From Lentzea alba (GTDB lineage: Bacteria; Actinomycetota; Actinomycetes; Mycobacteriales; Pseudonocardiaceae): a DNA stretch of 64,000 nt. The notes under the pieces were generated by a model that worked only from the letters and a program-made list of their open reading frames with translations, made no database searches and was not told the DNA's origin. The position numbers and the translations under genes were made by a program. The stretch spans positions 416,601 through 480,600 of the forward strand of contig NZ_JAAMPJ010000007.1 of assembly GCF_011067745.1 (NCBI RefSeq). The letters are read 5' to 3'. Positions 17,518-27,063 of the stretch are shown here, piece by piece (the first letter of the stretch is position 1; each line of letters opens with the position of its first letter).

Positions 17518-18876
17518 ATGCGCTCTTCGCAGGCTGGCCACACCACTAGCCTCACCGAGGTGGGCGATGCGTGGAGCGAGTTCCGTCGAGAGGTGTTCGG
17601 CGAGCCGTACCTGGTGTGGCACGACGGCGCCGACGTCGGTGCGCTGGTCGCCGAGCACGAGCACCGGCCGGAGCGAGCGGAGCGGATGTTGCGTGCCGGT
17701 GTCGCCGATCACGATCATGTCGCGGTCGAGTCGCTGGGCGCTCTGGCCCGCCTCGGCCGTGCGCCGTCGGACGCGGCCGCGTTGCTGCGGTCCGCTCTTC
17801 CCTCGGCTCGCGGCGTGTTCCGGGTGCGCACCGCGCAGGTGCTGTGTCAGCTGACCGGCACCGACGAGTACGTGTCCGAGGTGGCCGCGGTGCTCGAAGG
17901 CTGCGAGCACTGGGGCGAACGGATCGACGCGGCCATCGCACTCCCGGAGCTGCCGATCACCCCGCGCTCGGTGGCCGCGTTGCACCGCGGGATGCTCGAC
18001 CCGGAGTACCTGGTGCGCTACCACAGCGGGAACGGCCTGCTCGGGCTGGCCGGACAGGGGTCCGACATCTCGGCTGACGGCAGGTTCGCGCAGGTCAGCG
18101 GCAAGGACGCGGCGGCGTGGCGCGCGGTGGCCGATGAGTTGCTCGGCGCATTCGCCACGCGGACTGCCGGGGTGTACGGCGACCGGGCGAGCTTCGCGGT
18201 CGAGCTGGGTCCGGCCGACTACGCCGCGCCGCATCGCAGGGCCGCGCGGGTGTACCTGGCAGGCACGCGGCTGCCCGGTGCGGACCGGCCGCACGTGCCG
18301 ACGCTGCGCAACATCGGCGTGTACACCGACCGGCCGCCCCACTACCCGAACCTGCGCACCACGCTCGAACATCTGGGCTTCACCGAGTTGCCCGAGTCGG
18401 TCACGCTCGACGAGGACGAGACCGCGGCCACGTTGGCCGCCGTGACCACGGCGCTCGACTTCGACATCGACGTTTCCCGTTGGTGCGCAACGGATCTCCT
18501 GATCGGAGACCGGTCACGCCTCGCGCTGGAGATCGGACCGGCCGACCCGGACGGGCCACAACTGCGCACCTGCACGCTGTGGCTGGACGGCGCCAACGCC
18601 ACCCGATTCGACAACACGGTGTACGTGCCGCAGTTCGCGAACTCGCTGCGGGCGAACGCTGCCCGTTGCCGATCACGGCGGTTGCAGGACTTCGCGCAGT
18701 GGGGCGCCACCACCGACGACCTGGCCGCGGAGTTGCACCCGGACGGCACGCTCCAGTACCGGCTCATCTCACGGATCGATGGCGTCGGCGACCGCGAAGG
18801 GGCGGTACGGCTACGTGTCCGCGATGTCGTCGCGGTCCTGGAGAAGGCCGCCGATGTGCTGACGGCCGGGACGTGA
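17518..18876 (+). CDS. Conserved hypothetical protein with HEAT-like N-terminal region
   Basis: I do not recognise a named family. The 452-residue product (from ATG 17518) is soluble, with no signal peptide or membrane segment. Residues about 45-190 form short helical pairs rich in Ala/Leu (VAVESLGALARLGRAPSD, RVRTAQVLCQLTGTDEYVSEVAAVLEG) that look like HEAT repeats. Two later blocks share a pattern around VELGPADYAAPH and LEIGPADPDGP, each followed by a xxLWLDG/VYLAGTRL strand, suggesting a duplicated beta-rich domain. A GTG at 17560 is an alternative start. It lies 20 bp after the TetR gene on the same strand. Confidence 0.75.
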   Translation: MRSSQAGHTTSLTEVGDAWSEFRREVFGEPYLVWHDGADVGALVAEHEHRPERAERMLRAGVADHDHVAVESLGALARLGRAPSDAAALLRSALPSARGVFRVRTAQVLCQLTGTDEYVSEVAAVLEGCEHWGERIDAAIALPELPITPRSVAALHRGMLDPEYLVRYHSGNGLLGLAGQGSDISADGRFAQVSGKDAAAWRAVADELLGAFATRTAGVYGDRASFAVELGPADYAAPHRRAARVYLAGTRLPGADRPHVPTLRNIGVYTDRPPHYPNLRTTLEHLGFTELPESVTLDEDETAATLAAVTTALDFDIDVSRWCATDLLIGDRSRLALEIGPADPDGPQLRTCTLWLDGANATRFDNTVYVPQFANSLRANAARCRSRRLQDFAQWGATTDDLAAELHPDGTLQYRLISRIDGVGDREGAVRLRVRDVVAVLEKAADVLTAGT

Positions 18877-18885
18877 GCGCGAAGA

Positions 18886-20379
18886 TCAGGGTTGACGAGC
18901 ACGGCGGCGGGACAGCGCGGCGCGCACGGGTGGCAGCAGGGCGACGAGGACGAAGATCGCGAGCAGGACTCCCGAGATCGGGCGGGTGAGGAAACCCGTC
19001 GGATCACCGTCGAAGATCAGCAACGACCGCCGCAGCGAGTCCTCGAGCAGCGAGCCGAGCACGAAGGCCAGCACGAGCGGGCCCGGGTCGAAGCCGAACT
19101 TCTTCATCAGGTAGCCGACGGCGCCGAAGACGATCACCAGCACGATGTCGAAGACGTCGTTGTTGACGGTGTAGACGCCGATCAGGGTGATCAGCACGGT
19201 GATGGGCGCGAGGAGGGTCGCGCGCACCCGCAGGATCTTCACGAAGAGCCCCACCAGCGGGATGCTCATGATCAGCAACAGGATGTTGCCGATGTACATC
19301 GAGTTGACCACGCCCCAGAACAACTCGGGTTCCTGGGTGACCAGTTGCGGTCCCGGGCTCACGCCGTGGATGAGCAGTGCCCCGAAGATGACGGCCATGG
19401 TGGCGTTGGCGGGAATTCCGAGGGTCAGCAACGGGATGAACGACGACGTCGCCGCGGCGTTGTTGGCCGTCTCGGGGGCGGCGACCCCTTCGACCGCTCC
19501 CCTGCCGAAGCGTTCGGGTTCCTTGGCGCGGCGCTTCTCCAGTGCGTAGGCCGCCAGTGAGGCGAGCGTCGCGCCGCCGCCGGGCAGGATGCCGAGGACG
19601 AACCCGAGCGCGGAGCCGCGGCCGATGGCGCCGGAGGACTGCTTGAGGTCGGCCTTGGCCGGCCAGACGTTCGCGACGGCGACCGGGGCCGGTGTCGCGC
19701 GGTGGCGCTCCTCGAGGTTGTGGAGGATCTCGCCGAGGCCGAACAGTCCCATGGCGATCGGCACGAAATCCAGGCCGTCGGCCAGCGACAGGTTGTCGAA
19801 CGTGAAGCGTTCCGCTCCGGTGAAACCGTCCCGGCCGACGGTGGCCAGCAGCAGGCCGAGGCAGGCGGCGATGACGGCTTTGAGGCGGTGGCCGCTGCTG
19901 ACGGTCGAGACCAGCAGGATGCCCAGCAGCGCGAGGGCGGTGTATTCGGGCGGCCCGAAGTCGAGGGCGACCCCTGCCACCAGCGGGGCGAGCAGCGACA
20001 GGGCCACGATGGACACCGTGCCACCGAAGAAGGAACCGATGGCGGCGATGCCCAGCGCGGTTCCCGCCTTGCCCTGACGGGCGAGCGCGTACCCGTCGAA
20101 GACCGTGACGACCGACGACGCCTCGCCGGGCAGGCGCAGGAGGACCGAGGTGATGGTGCCGCCGTACTGCGCGCCGTAGAAGATGCCGGCGAGCATGATG
20201 ATCGAGGTCACGGGCTCCAGGCCGATGGTGACCGGCAGCAGGATGGCGATGGTCGCCGCGGGACCGAGGCCCGGCAGCACACCGATCACCATGCCGATGA
20301 CCACACCGATCAGGCAGTACAACAGGTTCGCCGGTTCCAGGACGACGCCGAAACCGTCGATGACGGGAGACAGGTCCAC
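18886..20379 (-). CDS. tctA: Tripartite tricarboxylate transporter, large permease subunit (TctA)
   Basis: This 497-residue protein has about 12 membrane segments and the family hallmarks GVLPGLGPAATIAILLP near the N-terminus and GILPGGGATLASLAAY in the second half, each with its glycine-rich loop. It also carries IFYGAQYGGTITSVLLRLPGE. With TctB and TctC it forms a secondary transporter that takes up citrate or related carboxylates using an ion gradient. I chose the GTG at 20379, which has GGAGAG upstream and lies 8 bp after the tctB stop. The exact substrate is unknown. Confidence 0.95.
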   Translation of the reverse strand: MDLSPVIDGFGVVLEPANLLYCLIGVVIGMVIGVLPGLGPAATIAILLPVTIGLEPVTSIIMLAGIFYGAQYGGTITSVLLRLPGEASSVVTVFDGYALARQGKAGTALGIAAIGSFFGGTVSIVALSLLAPLVAGVALDFGPPEYTALALLGILLVSTVSSGHRLKAVIAACLGLLLATVGRDGFTGAERFTFDNLSLADGLDFVPIAMGLFGLGEILHNLEERHRATPAPVAVANVWPAKADLKQSSGAIGRGSALGFVLGILPGGGATLASLAAYALEKRRAKEPERFGRGAVEGVAAPETANNAAATSSFIPLLTLGIPANATMAVIFGALLIHGVSPGPQLVTQEPELFWGVVNSMYIGNILLLIMSIPLVGLFVKILRVRATLLAPITVLITLIGVYTVNNDVFDIVLVIVFGAVGYLMKKFGFDPGPLVLAFVLGSLLEDSLRRSLLIFDGDPTGFLTRPISGVLLAIFVLVALLPPVRAALSRRRARQP

Positions 20380-20387
20380 GGACTCTC

Positions 20388-20945
20388 CTAGAACAGGTGC
20401 GGGATGGGAACCGACAGGGCCGCCACGAAGATGACGTAGAAGGCGGCCACCACCCCGGCGCTGCCGATGATCGACGTGCGCCAGCCCTCGTGTCCCAGGA
20501 AGCGGAGCCAGACGAAGCAGAGCAGAGCGGCGGGAATCTCGAAGCCGATGTGCTCTACGACGGCGACGAACACGACCATGGTCACCAGGCCGGCGAGCAC
20601 CAGCCAGCTGCCGCGGGAGAACCGCTCGGCATCGCTGGTTCGCTTGGCTGTCACCAACAACACGACAGCGAGCACCACGAGCACAACGCTCACCAGAAAC
20701 GGCCACATGCCCGCGTCGGGCGTGCGCGCGCTGCCCACGCCGAGGGACCACGAGCCGAGCAGCGCCGCGGCTCCCAGCAGGATCACCACGGCGGCGACGA
20801 CGGCGTTGGTGACCGGCCCCGCGGCGGGCGGCCGGAGGTCGTGCTCGGCCTGCTCCACTTCGTGGACCGCGTCGGCCAGACTCAACTCCGCGGGCGGATC
20901 GGCCGCGGTCTTGTCCCCGTTCGACCGGGAACCCGGCTCCGTCAC
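20388..20945 (-). CDS. tctB: Tripartite tricarboxylate transporter, small permease subunit (TctB)
   Basis: This 185-residue protein has four predicted membrane segments, the usual TctB topology, preceded by an unusually long hydrophilic N-terminus of about 50 residues. The motif SARTPDAGMWPFLVSVVLV matches the conserved G-x-G-x-F/W-P start of TctB. Its GTG start overlaps the tctC stop by four bases (GTGA), so translation is coupled. It is the second gene of the tctCBA unit. Confidence 0.9.
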   Translation of the reverse strand: MTEPGSRSNGDKTAADPPAELSLADAVHEVEQAEHDLRPPAAGPVTNAVVAAVVILLGAAALLGSWSLGVGSARTPDAGMWPFLVSVVLVVLAVVLLVTAKRTSDAERFSRGSWLVLAGLVTMVVFVAVVEHIGFEIPAALLCFVWLRFLGHEGWRTSIIGSAGVVAAFYVIFVAALSVPIPHLF

Positions 20946-21952
20946 TTCTTGCCCAGCGTGATCTTGAACTGGTCGACCACCTTGCGGTAGCCGTCCAGAC
21001 TGGCGGTCCACTGCTCCCGCAGCTTGGTGCCGTCCACCTCGTTCGGCGTGAGCTGGTTGTCCTCGTTGAACTTCTTGTAGTCGGCGGCTCCGAAGGCCTT
21101 CTGGAACGACGCGCGCAGCCGGTCCTGCACGGACTGCGGGGTGCCCTTGGGCGCGAAGATCGCCCGCGACTGCTGCACCGGGATGGTGTAGCCCTGCTCC
21201 ACCGCGGTGGGAGTGTCGGGCAGATAGGACGGACGCTTCTCGGCGAAGGTCACGATCGGCTTGAGCTTGCCGGCCTTGATCTGCTCGATGGCCTCGCCGA
21301 GTTGGATCGAACCGACGTCGACCTGGCCGCCGAGCACGGCGGTCAGCGTGGGCGATCCTCCGTCGAACGGCACGGGCGTGGCGGTGACGCCGGTCTGGGC
21401 GAACAACAGCGCCTGTGACAGCTGGCTGCCGGTGCCCACTCCCGTGGTGCCGTAGGTGATCGGCCGACCGGCCTTCTTCAGGTCCTCGACCGTGGCCATG
21501 CCCGAGGACGGCGCGGTCACCAGAACGTAGTCGTCCTGGGAGATGCCCGTGATGATCTCGTAGCCGGCGATGTCGATCGCCTCGCCGGGCGGCACGGCGA
21601 GCGGTGTGATGTAGGCGAGGCTGCCGTTGTAGACCATCAGCGTGTGCCCGTCGGGCTTCTTGCCCGCCAGTTCCTTCGCGGCCAGAGCACCGTTGGCGCC
21701 AGGTTTGTTCTCCACCGTGACGGCCACGCCCAGATCGTCGGAGACGCCTTTGGCGAGGGCTCGGGCGATGAGGTCGGTACTGCCACCGGGGTCCTGGCCG
21801 ACGTAGATCGTGACCGGCTGCCCACCCGGGAAGTCCTGCGCGCCGGAGTTCGCACCACTTCCCAGGTTGCCTCCGCACGCGGTGGTCGAGAGCGCCAGCC
21901 CCAGCGCGAGACTGGCCGCCGCCCATCGGGTAACGCCGTTGTTACCGGTCAC
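20942..21952 (-). CDS. tctC: Tripartite tricarboxylate transporter substrate-binding protein (TctC)
   Basis: This 336-residue lipoprotein has a signal peptide ending in the lipobox STTAC. The mature part shows the TctC/BugT fold features: VTIYVGQDPGGSTDLIARALA near the N-terminus, VTVENKPGANG, and GTTGVGTGSQLSQALL. It binds the carboxylate outside the membrane and delivers it to TctAB. I chose the GTG at 21952 because AAGGAG lies seven bases upstream, instead of an upstream in-frame start at 21988 that would spoil the signal peptide. It is the first gene of the unit and is divergent from a LysR gene. Confidence 0.95.
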   Translation of the reverse strand: MTGNNGVTRWAAASLALGLALSTTACGGNLGSGANSGAQDFPGGQPVTIYVGQDPGGSTDLIARALAKGVSDDLGVAVTVENKPGANGALAAKELAGKKPDGHTLMVYNGSLAYITPLAVPPGEAIDIAGYEIITGISQDDYVLVTAPSSGMATVEDLKKAGRPITYGTTGVGTGSQLSQALLFAQTGVTATPVPFDGGSPTLTAVLGGQVDVGSIQLGEAIEQIKAGKLKPIVTFAEKRPSYLPDTPTAVEQGYTIPVQQSRAIFAPKGTPQSVQDRLRASFQKAFGAADYKKFNEDNQLTPNEVDGTKLREQWTASLDGYRKVVDQFKITLGKK

Positions 21953-22080
21953 GTCGTTCTCCTTTGAGAAGTCGCCACCCAGACTCACTAGTCGGTGAGC
22001 ACCGTCCGAGGCAGCGAGCCTAGGAGCTTGTTTTCATGTCTGTCCAAATCCGTTGTGGCATGGATGGATACCTTTAGGGC
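21953..22080. promoter_or_regulatory. Divergent tctC / LysR control region
   Basis: This 128-bp gap is bounded by two divergent starts and is more A/T rich than its flanks around 22025-22080. LysR regulators commonly bind such shared regions to control both genes. I could not single out a convincing T-N11-A palindrome by eye. Confidence 0.5.
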
Positions 22081-22989
22081 ATGAGTTTCACGCTGGAGCA
22101 GCTTCGCGGGTTCGTGGCTGTCGCCGAGGAGCGTCATTTCGGCCGGGCCGCCGCCCGGCTCGCGATGACGCAGCCGCCGTTGAGCCGGCAGATCCAGAAG
22201 CTGGAACGGGCGGTGGACGCGCAACTGCTGGTCAGGAACAACCGACGGGTCACCCTCACCACGGCCGGGGAGGTGTTCCTGGTGGCGGCCCGGCGACTGT
22301 TGTCGCTGGCCGACACCGCCCCGAAACTGGCGAGGCGGGTGTCCTCGGGTTCCACCGGCGTGGTCCGGATCGGTTTCACCGCGGCGTCGGCCTACGGGAT
22401 TCTCGGCCAGGTGCTCGAGAAGATGGCCGAGCACCTGCCGGACATCGACGTCGACCTGGCCGAGATGGTCACCCGCGAGCAGATCATGGGGCTGGTGAAC
22501 GAGGAGATCGACCTCGGGCTGGCCCGGCCGCCGTTCGACCGGACGAAGTTCGGCTCCACGTTGCTGTACCGGGAAAGCCTGCTCGTCGCCGTTCCCACCG
22601 GCCATCCCCTGCTGGCGCTCGATCGCGACGTGACGGCCGCGGACGTGACCCGCGAGCCGGTGATCATGCACTCCCCCGGCAAAGCGCGCTACTTCTACGA
22701 TCTGATCGCGGGGGTCGCGCCGATCGCGCACGAGAACACCGTCCACACGGTGAGCCAGGTGCTCACGATGTTGTGGCTGGTGGCCGCCGGGCGGGGCATC
22801 GCGTTCGTCCCCGCGTCCGCCGCACGGTTACCCATCGACGGTGTCGGCTTCATCCGGCTGGCCACCGCCGTGCCCGAGCCGGTGGAACTGCACCTGTTGT
22901 GGCTCAAGGAATCGGCAAACCCGGCCTTGGGACGGACCGTGCGCGTGCTGGAGGACTGCGTCCCGCTCAGCCACGAACCGCGCCCTTGA
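22081..22989 (+). CDS. LysR-family transcriptional regulator
   Basis: This 302-residue protein has an N-terminal winged helix-turn-helix (LEQLRGFVAVAEERHFGRAAARL and MTQPPLSRQIQKLE) followed by a type 2 periplasmic-binding-like effector domain beginning near residue 92 (VVRIGFTAASAYGIL). It is divergent from tctCBA and is the obvious candidate regulator of that transporter, probably sensing a carboxylate. Codon 250 is the rare TTA. Its 3' end overlaps the convergent sugar permease gene by 23 bp. Confidence 0.93.
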   Translation: MSFTLEQLRGFVAVAEERHFGRAAARLAMTQPPLSRQIQKLERAVDAQLLVRNNRRVTLTTAGEVFLVAARRLLSLADTAPKLARRVSSGSTGVVRIGFTAASAYGILGQVLEKMAEHLPDIDVDLAEMVTREQIMGLVNEEIDLGLARPPFDRTKFGSTLLYRESLLVAVPTGHPLLALDRDVTAADVTREPVIMHSPGKARYFYDLIAGVAPIAHENTVHTVSQVLTMLWLVAAGRGIAFVPASAARLPIDGVGFIRLATAVPEPVELHLLWLKESANPALGRTVRVLEDCVPLSHEPRP

Positions 22990-23785
22990 CGGCATCGGCG
23001 ATGAACCCTCGGGCGAACAGCACGAACACGACCACCAGCGGCACCACGGCGAGCAGGGCGCCCGCCATCACCATGCTGTAGTCCTGGCCGTAGGACCTGT
23101 TCAGTTGTGACAACGCCACCTGCAGCGTCAGGCGGTCCGGGTCGACCAGCACGATCAAGGGCCAGACGTAGTCGTTCCAGGCGGCGATGAACGTGTAGAT
23201 GCCGAGGAACGACAGGCCCGGCCGGACCGCCGGCAGAGCGACGTGCCAGTACTGCCGGAGAAATCCGCAGCCGTCGAGCCGGGCGGCGTCGAGCAGTTCG
23301 TCGGGCACCGCGCGGGAGATGTACTGGCGCATCCAGAAGATGCCGAACGCGTTGGCCGCCGCCGGGACGATCAACGCCTGCAGCTGCCCCGCCCACCCGA
23401 GCTTCACCATGACGACGAACTGCGGGATGAGCGCGAGCTGGGCGGGCAGCATGAACATCCCGAGCAACAGTCCGAAGAGGACTCTTCGGCCGGGGAAGTC
23501 GAACTTCGCGAAGGAGAACGCCGCGAGCGAGTCGAAGAACAGCACCAGCGCCGTGGTGGCGACCGCGACCACGGCGGTGTTGGCCATCGCCGCGAAGAAC
23601 GGGATCTTCTCGAAGACGTGCGCGATGTTCGTCGCCAGCTCGGAACCGAAGGTCAGCTTCGGCGGGTACCGGTAGATGTCGCTGGTCATGTTGGTCGCCA
23701 TCACGACCATCCAGTAGAACGGGAAGAGCGAGAACACGACACCGAAGAGCAGCACCAGGTGAAGTGCGAGCCTGCGCAGAAGCAT
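22967..23785 (-). CDS. Carbohydrate ABC transporter permease (MalG-like)
   Basis: This 272-residue inner-membrane protein has six predicted helices and the EAA loop that contacts the ATPase (ELLDAARLDGCGFLRQYWHV, then LPAVRP). The length and order fit CUT1-family permeases of the MalG type. It is the last gene of the binding protein-permease-permease set. It overlaps the end of the convergent LysR gene by 23 bp. No ATP-binding subunit lies nearby. Confidence 0.95.
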   Translation of the reverse strand: MLLRRLALHLVLLFGVVFSLFPFYWMVVMATNMTSDIYRYPPKLTFGSELATNIAHVFEKIPFFAAMANTAVVAVATTALVLFFDSLAAFSFAKFDFPGRRVLFGLLLGMFMLPAQLALIPQFVVMVKLGWAGQLQALIVPAAANAFGIFWMRQYISRAVPDELLDAARLDGCGFLRQYWHVALPAVRPGLSFLGIYTFIAAWNDYVWPLIVLVDPDRLTLQVALSQLNRSYGQDYSMVMAGALLAVVPLVVVFVLFARGFIADAVKGAVRG

Positions 23786-23794
23786 GCGGTGTCC

Positions 23795-24715
23795 TCACTC
23801 GCTCACGCGGCGTTGGACCAGCCGCCAGTTGATCACTGCGAACAGAACGATCACCAGGAAGACCGCCCACGAGATGGCGGCGCCGTAGCCGAAGTCCCTG
23901 TTGTCGAACGCCTGGTGGTAGAAGTACAAGACCATCGTCAGCGCGCCCTGACCCGGCCCGCCCGTGTTCGGGTTCAGCGTCGTGTTGCTGCCGAACAGGA
24001 CCTGCGACTCGGTGAAGCTCTGCAAGCCGTTCACGGTCGAGACGATGACGGTGAACAGGATGATGGGGCGCAGCATCGGCACGGTGATGCGGAAGAACGT
24101 CTGCACCGGACCGGCGCCGTCGACCTTCGCCGCCTCGTAGAGGTCGGACGGGATCGCCTGCATGCCCGCGAGGTAGATGATCGCGTTGTAGCCGGTCCAC
24201 TGCCACGTCATCACGGAGGCGACCGCGATCTTCATCCCGAACGGATCGGTGAGCCACTCGAAGGCGGGCAGGCCCATCGTCTGCAGGAAGGCGTTGACCA
24301 GACCGAAGTTCGTGCTGAAGACCGCGCCGAAGAAGATCGCGACGGCGACCAGCGACGTGATGTTCGGGACGAAGTAGGCGATCCGGTAGACCGAGGTGAA
24401 CCGCACGGTGGAGTTCAGCATCGCCGCGATCACCAGCGCGAGACACAGGGTCGGCACGGTCGACAGGAACCAGATGACGAAGGTGTTGCGCAGCGCCAGC
24501 CAGAACGTGCTGTCCTCCACCAGGAACCGGAACTGGTCGAGGCCGACGAACTCCATCTCGCCGAGGCCGTTCCAGCGGTGGAACGCCAGGTACAGCGAGA
24601 ACAACACCGGGAACAGCCCGAACACGGCGAAGATCACGAAGAACGGCGAGATCGCGAGGTACTGGGGCCAGTACGACCGCTTCCTCCGCCGTGTCCGGGG
24701 TGCGGCCGCGCGCAC
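23795..24715 (-). CDS. Carbohydrate ABC transporter permease (MalF-like)
   Basis: This 306-residue permease has six predicted helices and the EAA loop SDLYEAAKVDGAGPVQTFFRIT followed by VPMLRP. It is the partner of the MalG-like protein encoded 9 bp downstream. I chose the GTG at 24715 because a perfect GGAGG lies seven bases upstream; a TTG at 24757 is an alternative two bases after the stop of the binding-protein gene. An arginine-rich N-terminus (RTRRRKRSYW) precedes the first helix. Confidence 0.93.
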   Translation of the reverse strand: MRAAAPRTRRRKRSYWPQYLAISPFFVIFAVFGLFPVLFSLYLAFHRWNGLGEMEFVGLDQFRFLVEDSTFWLALRNTFVIWFLSTVPTLCLALVIAAMLNSTVRFTSVYRIAYFVPNITSLVAVAIFFGAVFSTNFGLVNAFLQTMGLPAFEWLTDPFGMKIAVASVMTWQWTGYNAIIYLAGMQAIPSDLYEAAKVDGAGPVQTFFRITVPMLRPIILFTVIVSTVNGLQSFTESQVLFGSNTTLNPNTGGPGQGALTMVLYFYHQAFDNRDFGYGAAISWAVFLVIVLFAVINWRLVQRRVSE

Positions 24716-24758
24716 CGGCGTCCTCCGGTGCGCGTCGGCCAGCGGTGGAGCAGCCAAC

Positions 24759-26048
24759 TCACTTCACCCCGAGACGTTGTCCGACCCGCTTGGCCTCGGC
24801 CACGGCGTCCGCCCACGCCGTGTTCGGGTCCTTGCCGCCCGCCTCGATGTTGCCCAGTTCGATGGCGAAGGGCGCCGACACCGCCTGGTCGTTGGGGCTC
24901 TCGTACTGGGCGGGGATCTTCTCGGCGGCCGGTCCGAGCACCTGGGTCGGGACCTGACCACCGAGGAACTCCGACGGCGAGGTCAGCGCGGGCATCGTGT
25001 ACGTCGCGGGGGTCGAGGGGAACAGCGCGGAGTCGGTGAACCCCCTGGCCTGGTTCTCGGGGCTCAGGATCCAGCTGATGATCTTGAACGCCACGTCGGG
25101 CTGCTGACACTCCTTGGGAATGGCGAGGAACGAGCCGCCGATGTTGGCCGTCCCACCCGGCCCGGCGGCGACACCCCACTTGCCGGTGGTGTCCTTCGCG
25201 GCCGACTGGATGTCCACGGCGACCCAGGACGCGCCGGTGAGGCTCGCGATAGTGCCGTTCGCCAGGCCCGCGTTCCAGTCCGGTGTGCCCGCCTTGGTCT
25301 TGGCGTTGATGCCGAGCTGGGTCGCGCGGACCGCCAGGTCCCACGCCTTGCGGATGTGGTCCTGGTCGCCGATGAAACGTTCGTTCTCGTCGATGTAGCG
25401 GGCGTTCGCCTGCCCGACGGCCACGTTGTAGACCGCCCACGCCTCCGAGACGATGAACGCGGTGGGCACGGCCTTCTTGAGCTCCACGCCGGCGGCGAAG
25501 TAGTCGTCCCAGGTGGACATCTGCGCGGCGACCTTGTCCGGTTCGGACGGCAGCCCGGCCTGGGCGTACACGTCCCTGCGGTAGAAGTGGGCTGTCGGGC
25601 CGATGTCGATCGGGAACCCGATCAGCTTGCCGTCCTTGGTCATGCCCTTCTTCCACTTCCACGGCAGGTACTGGCTCGCGAGTTTGTCCGCGCCCAGGTC
25701 GAGGAGGTTGTGGAACCGGTCTGCCTGCGGCGTGAACGAGGCGAAGTCCTCACCCTTGATGCCGGTGATGTCGGGGATGAACGTGCCACCGCTGGACATC
25801 GTGGTGACCAGCTTCTCCTTGAAGTTGCCGCCGATCTGCTGCGGCCGCAACTCCACCTCGGTGAAGCGGGTGACGGCCTCGTCGACGACCTTCTTGCCGA
25901 GCCCGTCCGCCCAGTACCACAGGTCCATGGCCTTGTCGCCGCCCGATCCACCGGACGCCGAGGTCGAGCAGGCGGCCGTGCCGCCCACCGTCATGCCCGC
26001 CACGCCGAAGATGCCGAGCTGCAGGATTCGTCGCCGAGACAGTTCCAC
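24759..26048 (-). CDS. Sugar ABC transporter substrate-binding lipoprotein (family 1)
   Basis: This 429-residue protein starts with a twin-arginine-like SRRRILQLG segment, a hydrophobic stretch and a lipobox GTAAC, so it is probably an exported lipoprotein, perhaps through the Tat route. The mature region has the family 1 pattern for oligosaccharide-binding proteins, including WYWADGLGKK, FPIDIGPTAHFYRRDVYAQAGL and the C-terminal ALFPSTPATY. It should bind the incoming sugar and pass it to the two permeases. The glycosidases in the same locus suggest a mannose- and/or fucose-containing oligosaccharide, but that is inference. Confidence 0.95.
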   Translation of the reverse strand: MELSRRRILQLGIFGVAGMTVGGTAACSTSASGGSGGDKAMDLWYWADGLGKKVVDEAVTRFTEVELRPQQIGGNFKEKLVTTMSSGGTFIPDITGIKGEDFASFTPQADRFHNLLDLGADKLASQYLPWKWKKGMTKDGKLIGFPIDIGPTAHFYRRDVYAQAGLPSEPDKVAAQMSTWDDYFAAGVELKKAVPTAFIVSEAWAVYNVAVGQANARYIDENERFIGDQDHIRKAWDLAVRATQLGINAKTKAGTPDWNAGLANGTIASLTGASWVAVDIQSAAKDTTGKWGVAAGPGGTANIGGSFLAIPKECQQPDVAFKIISWILSPENQARGFTDSALFPSTPATYTMPALTSPSEFLGGQVPTQVLGPAAEKIPAQYESPNDQAVSAPFAIELGNIEAGGKDPNTAWADAVAEAKRVGQRLGVK

Positions 26049-26055
26049 GGTGCTC

Positions 26056-27063
26056 CTACCCTTCGAGGGGGTTTAGAGGGATGACGCTGTCGAGGAAGGC
26101 GTAGTCGCGCCGCAGTTCGTGGTGCTCGCGTCCGGTTTGGACGGAGTGCCACCAGCGGGCGATGCCCTTCCAGCCAGGTGCCGCGGGGGCACCACCGATC
26201 TGCCCGACCGACAGCGCCGCGGCGAGGTTGGCGAACCGGAGTCGTTCGACCAGCGGCCAGCCGGCCAGAGTGGCGGTGACGAGGCTCGCGCCGAACACGT
26301 CGCCCGCTCCCGTGGTGTCGACGACGTCCAGGTCCAGTCCTGGCACCGAAGCGCTGTCGCCGGTGGTGGCGTCCACCGCGATGGCGCCGTTGCCACCGAG
26401 GGTGATGACGGCGAGCGGCACGAGGTCGCCGAGCCGCGACAACGCGTCGCGGGGGCTGCTGGTGCGGGTGTAGCTCATGGCTTCGCCGGCGTTCGGCATG
26501 AACGCGTGGCACAGCGCGACCTGGCCCAGCACCGCGGGTGCCCACTCCTGCGACGGGTCCCAGCCGACGTCGGCGAAGACCAGGCTGCCGCCGGCGAGCG
26601 CCTTCTCCAGCCACCTGGCGGGTTCCGGTCCGATGTGGACGATCGCGGCACGGCTGCGGGGCGGATCACCGATCATCTCGTCGGCGCTGATGGGCGGCGG
26701 GGTGCCGTGCGTGACGAGTGCGCGGTCGTCGTCGTAGGCGATCGATGCGGTCACCGGCATCGTCCAGCCGGGGAACTGCCTCGACCGCGAGAGGTCGACG
26801 CCTTCGGACTCGGCCAGCGTCTGCCGGCAGTGGTCGCCGTGGAAGTCGCCGCCGATGGCCGCCGCCAGCGAGGTGCGCAGGCCGAACCGGCTCAACGTCA
26901 CGGCGAAGTTCGCGATGCCGCCAGGACCCGAGGCGAGGCCGCGGGTCCACACCTCGGTGCCGGGCGTGGGCGGCTGGTCCAGCCCGGCGAAGACGACGTC
27001 GTAGAAGAGCAGACCGGAGAGGAACACGTCGAACTCCGGCTCTTCGATGGGCTGCTCTGCCAC
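26056..27063 (-). CDS. PfkB-family carbohydrate kinase
   Basis: This 335-residue kinase has the PfkB N-terminal glycine motif (GPGGIANFAVTLSRFG) and the C-terminal signature VDTTGAGDVFGASLV, with the catalytic base in GAGD. Such enzymes phosphorylate sugars or nucleosides with ATP. The GTG at 27063 has GGGAGGA upstream. It is the first gene of the leftward unit kinase-binding protein-permeases and ends 7 bp before the binding-protein gene. The sugar is unknown; the setting suggests one released by the neighbouring glycosidases. Confidence 0.92.
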   Translation of the reverse strand: MAEQPIEEPEFDVFLSGLLFYDVVFAGLDQPPTPGTEVWTRGLASGPGGIANFAVTLSRFGLRTSLAAAIGGDFHGDHCRQTLAESEGVDLSRSRQFPGWTMPVTASIAYDDDRALVTHGTPPPISADEMIGDPPRSRAAIVHIGPEPARWLEKALAGGSLVFADVGWDPSQEWAPAVLGQVALCHAFMPNAGEAMSYTRTSSPRDALSRLGDLVPLAVITLGGNGAIAVDATTGDSASVPGLDLDVVDTTGAGDVFGASLVTATLAGWPLVERLRFANLAAALSVGQIGGAPAAPGWKGIARWWHSVQTGREHHELRRDYAFLDSVIPLNPLEG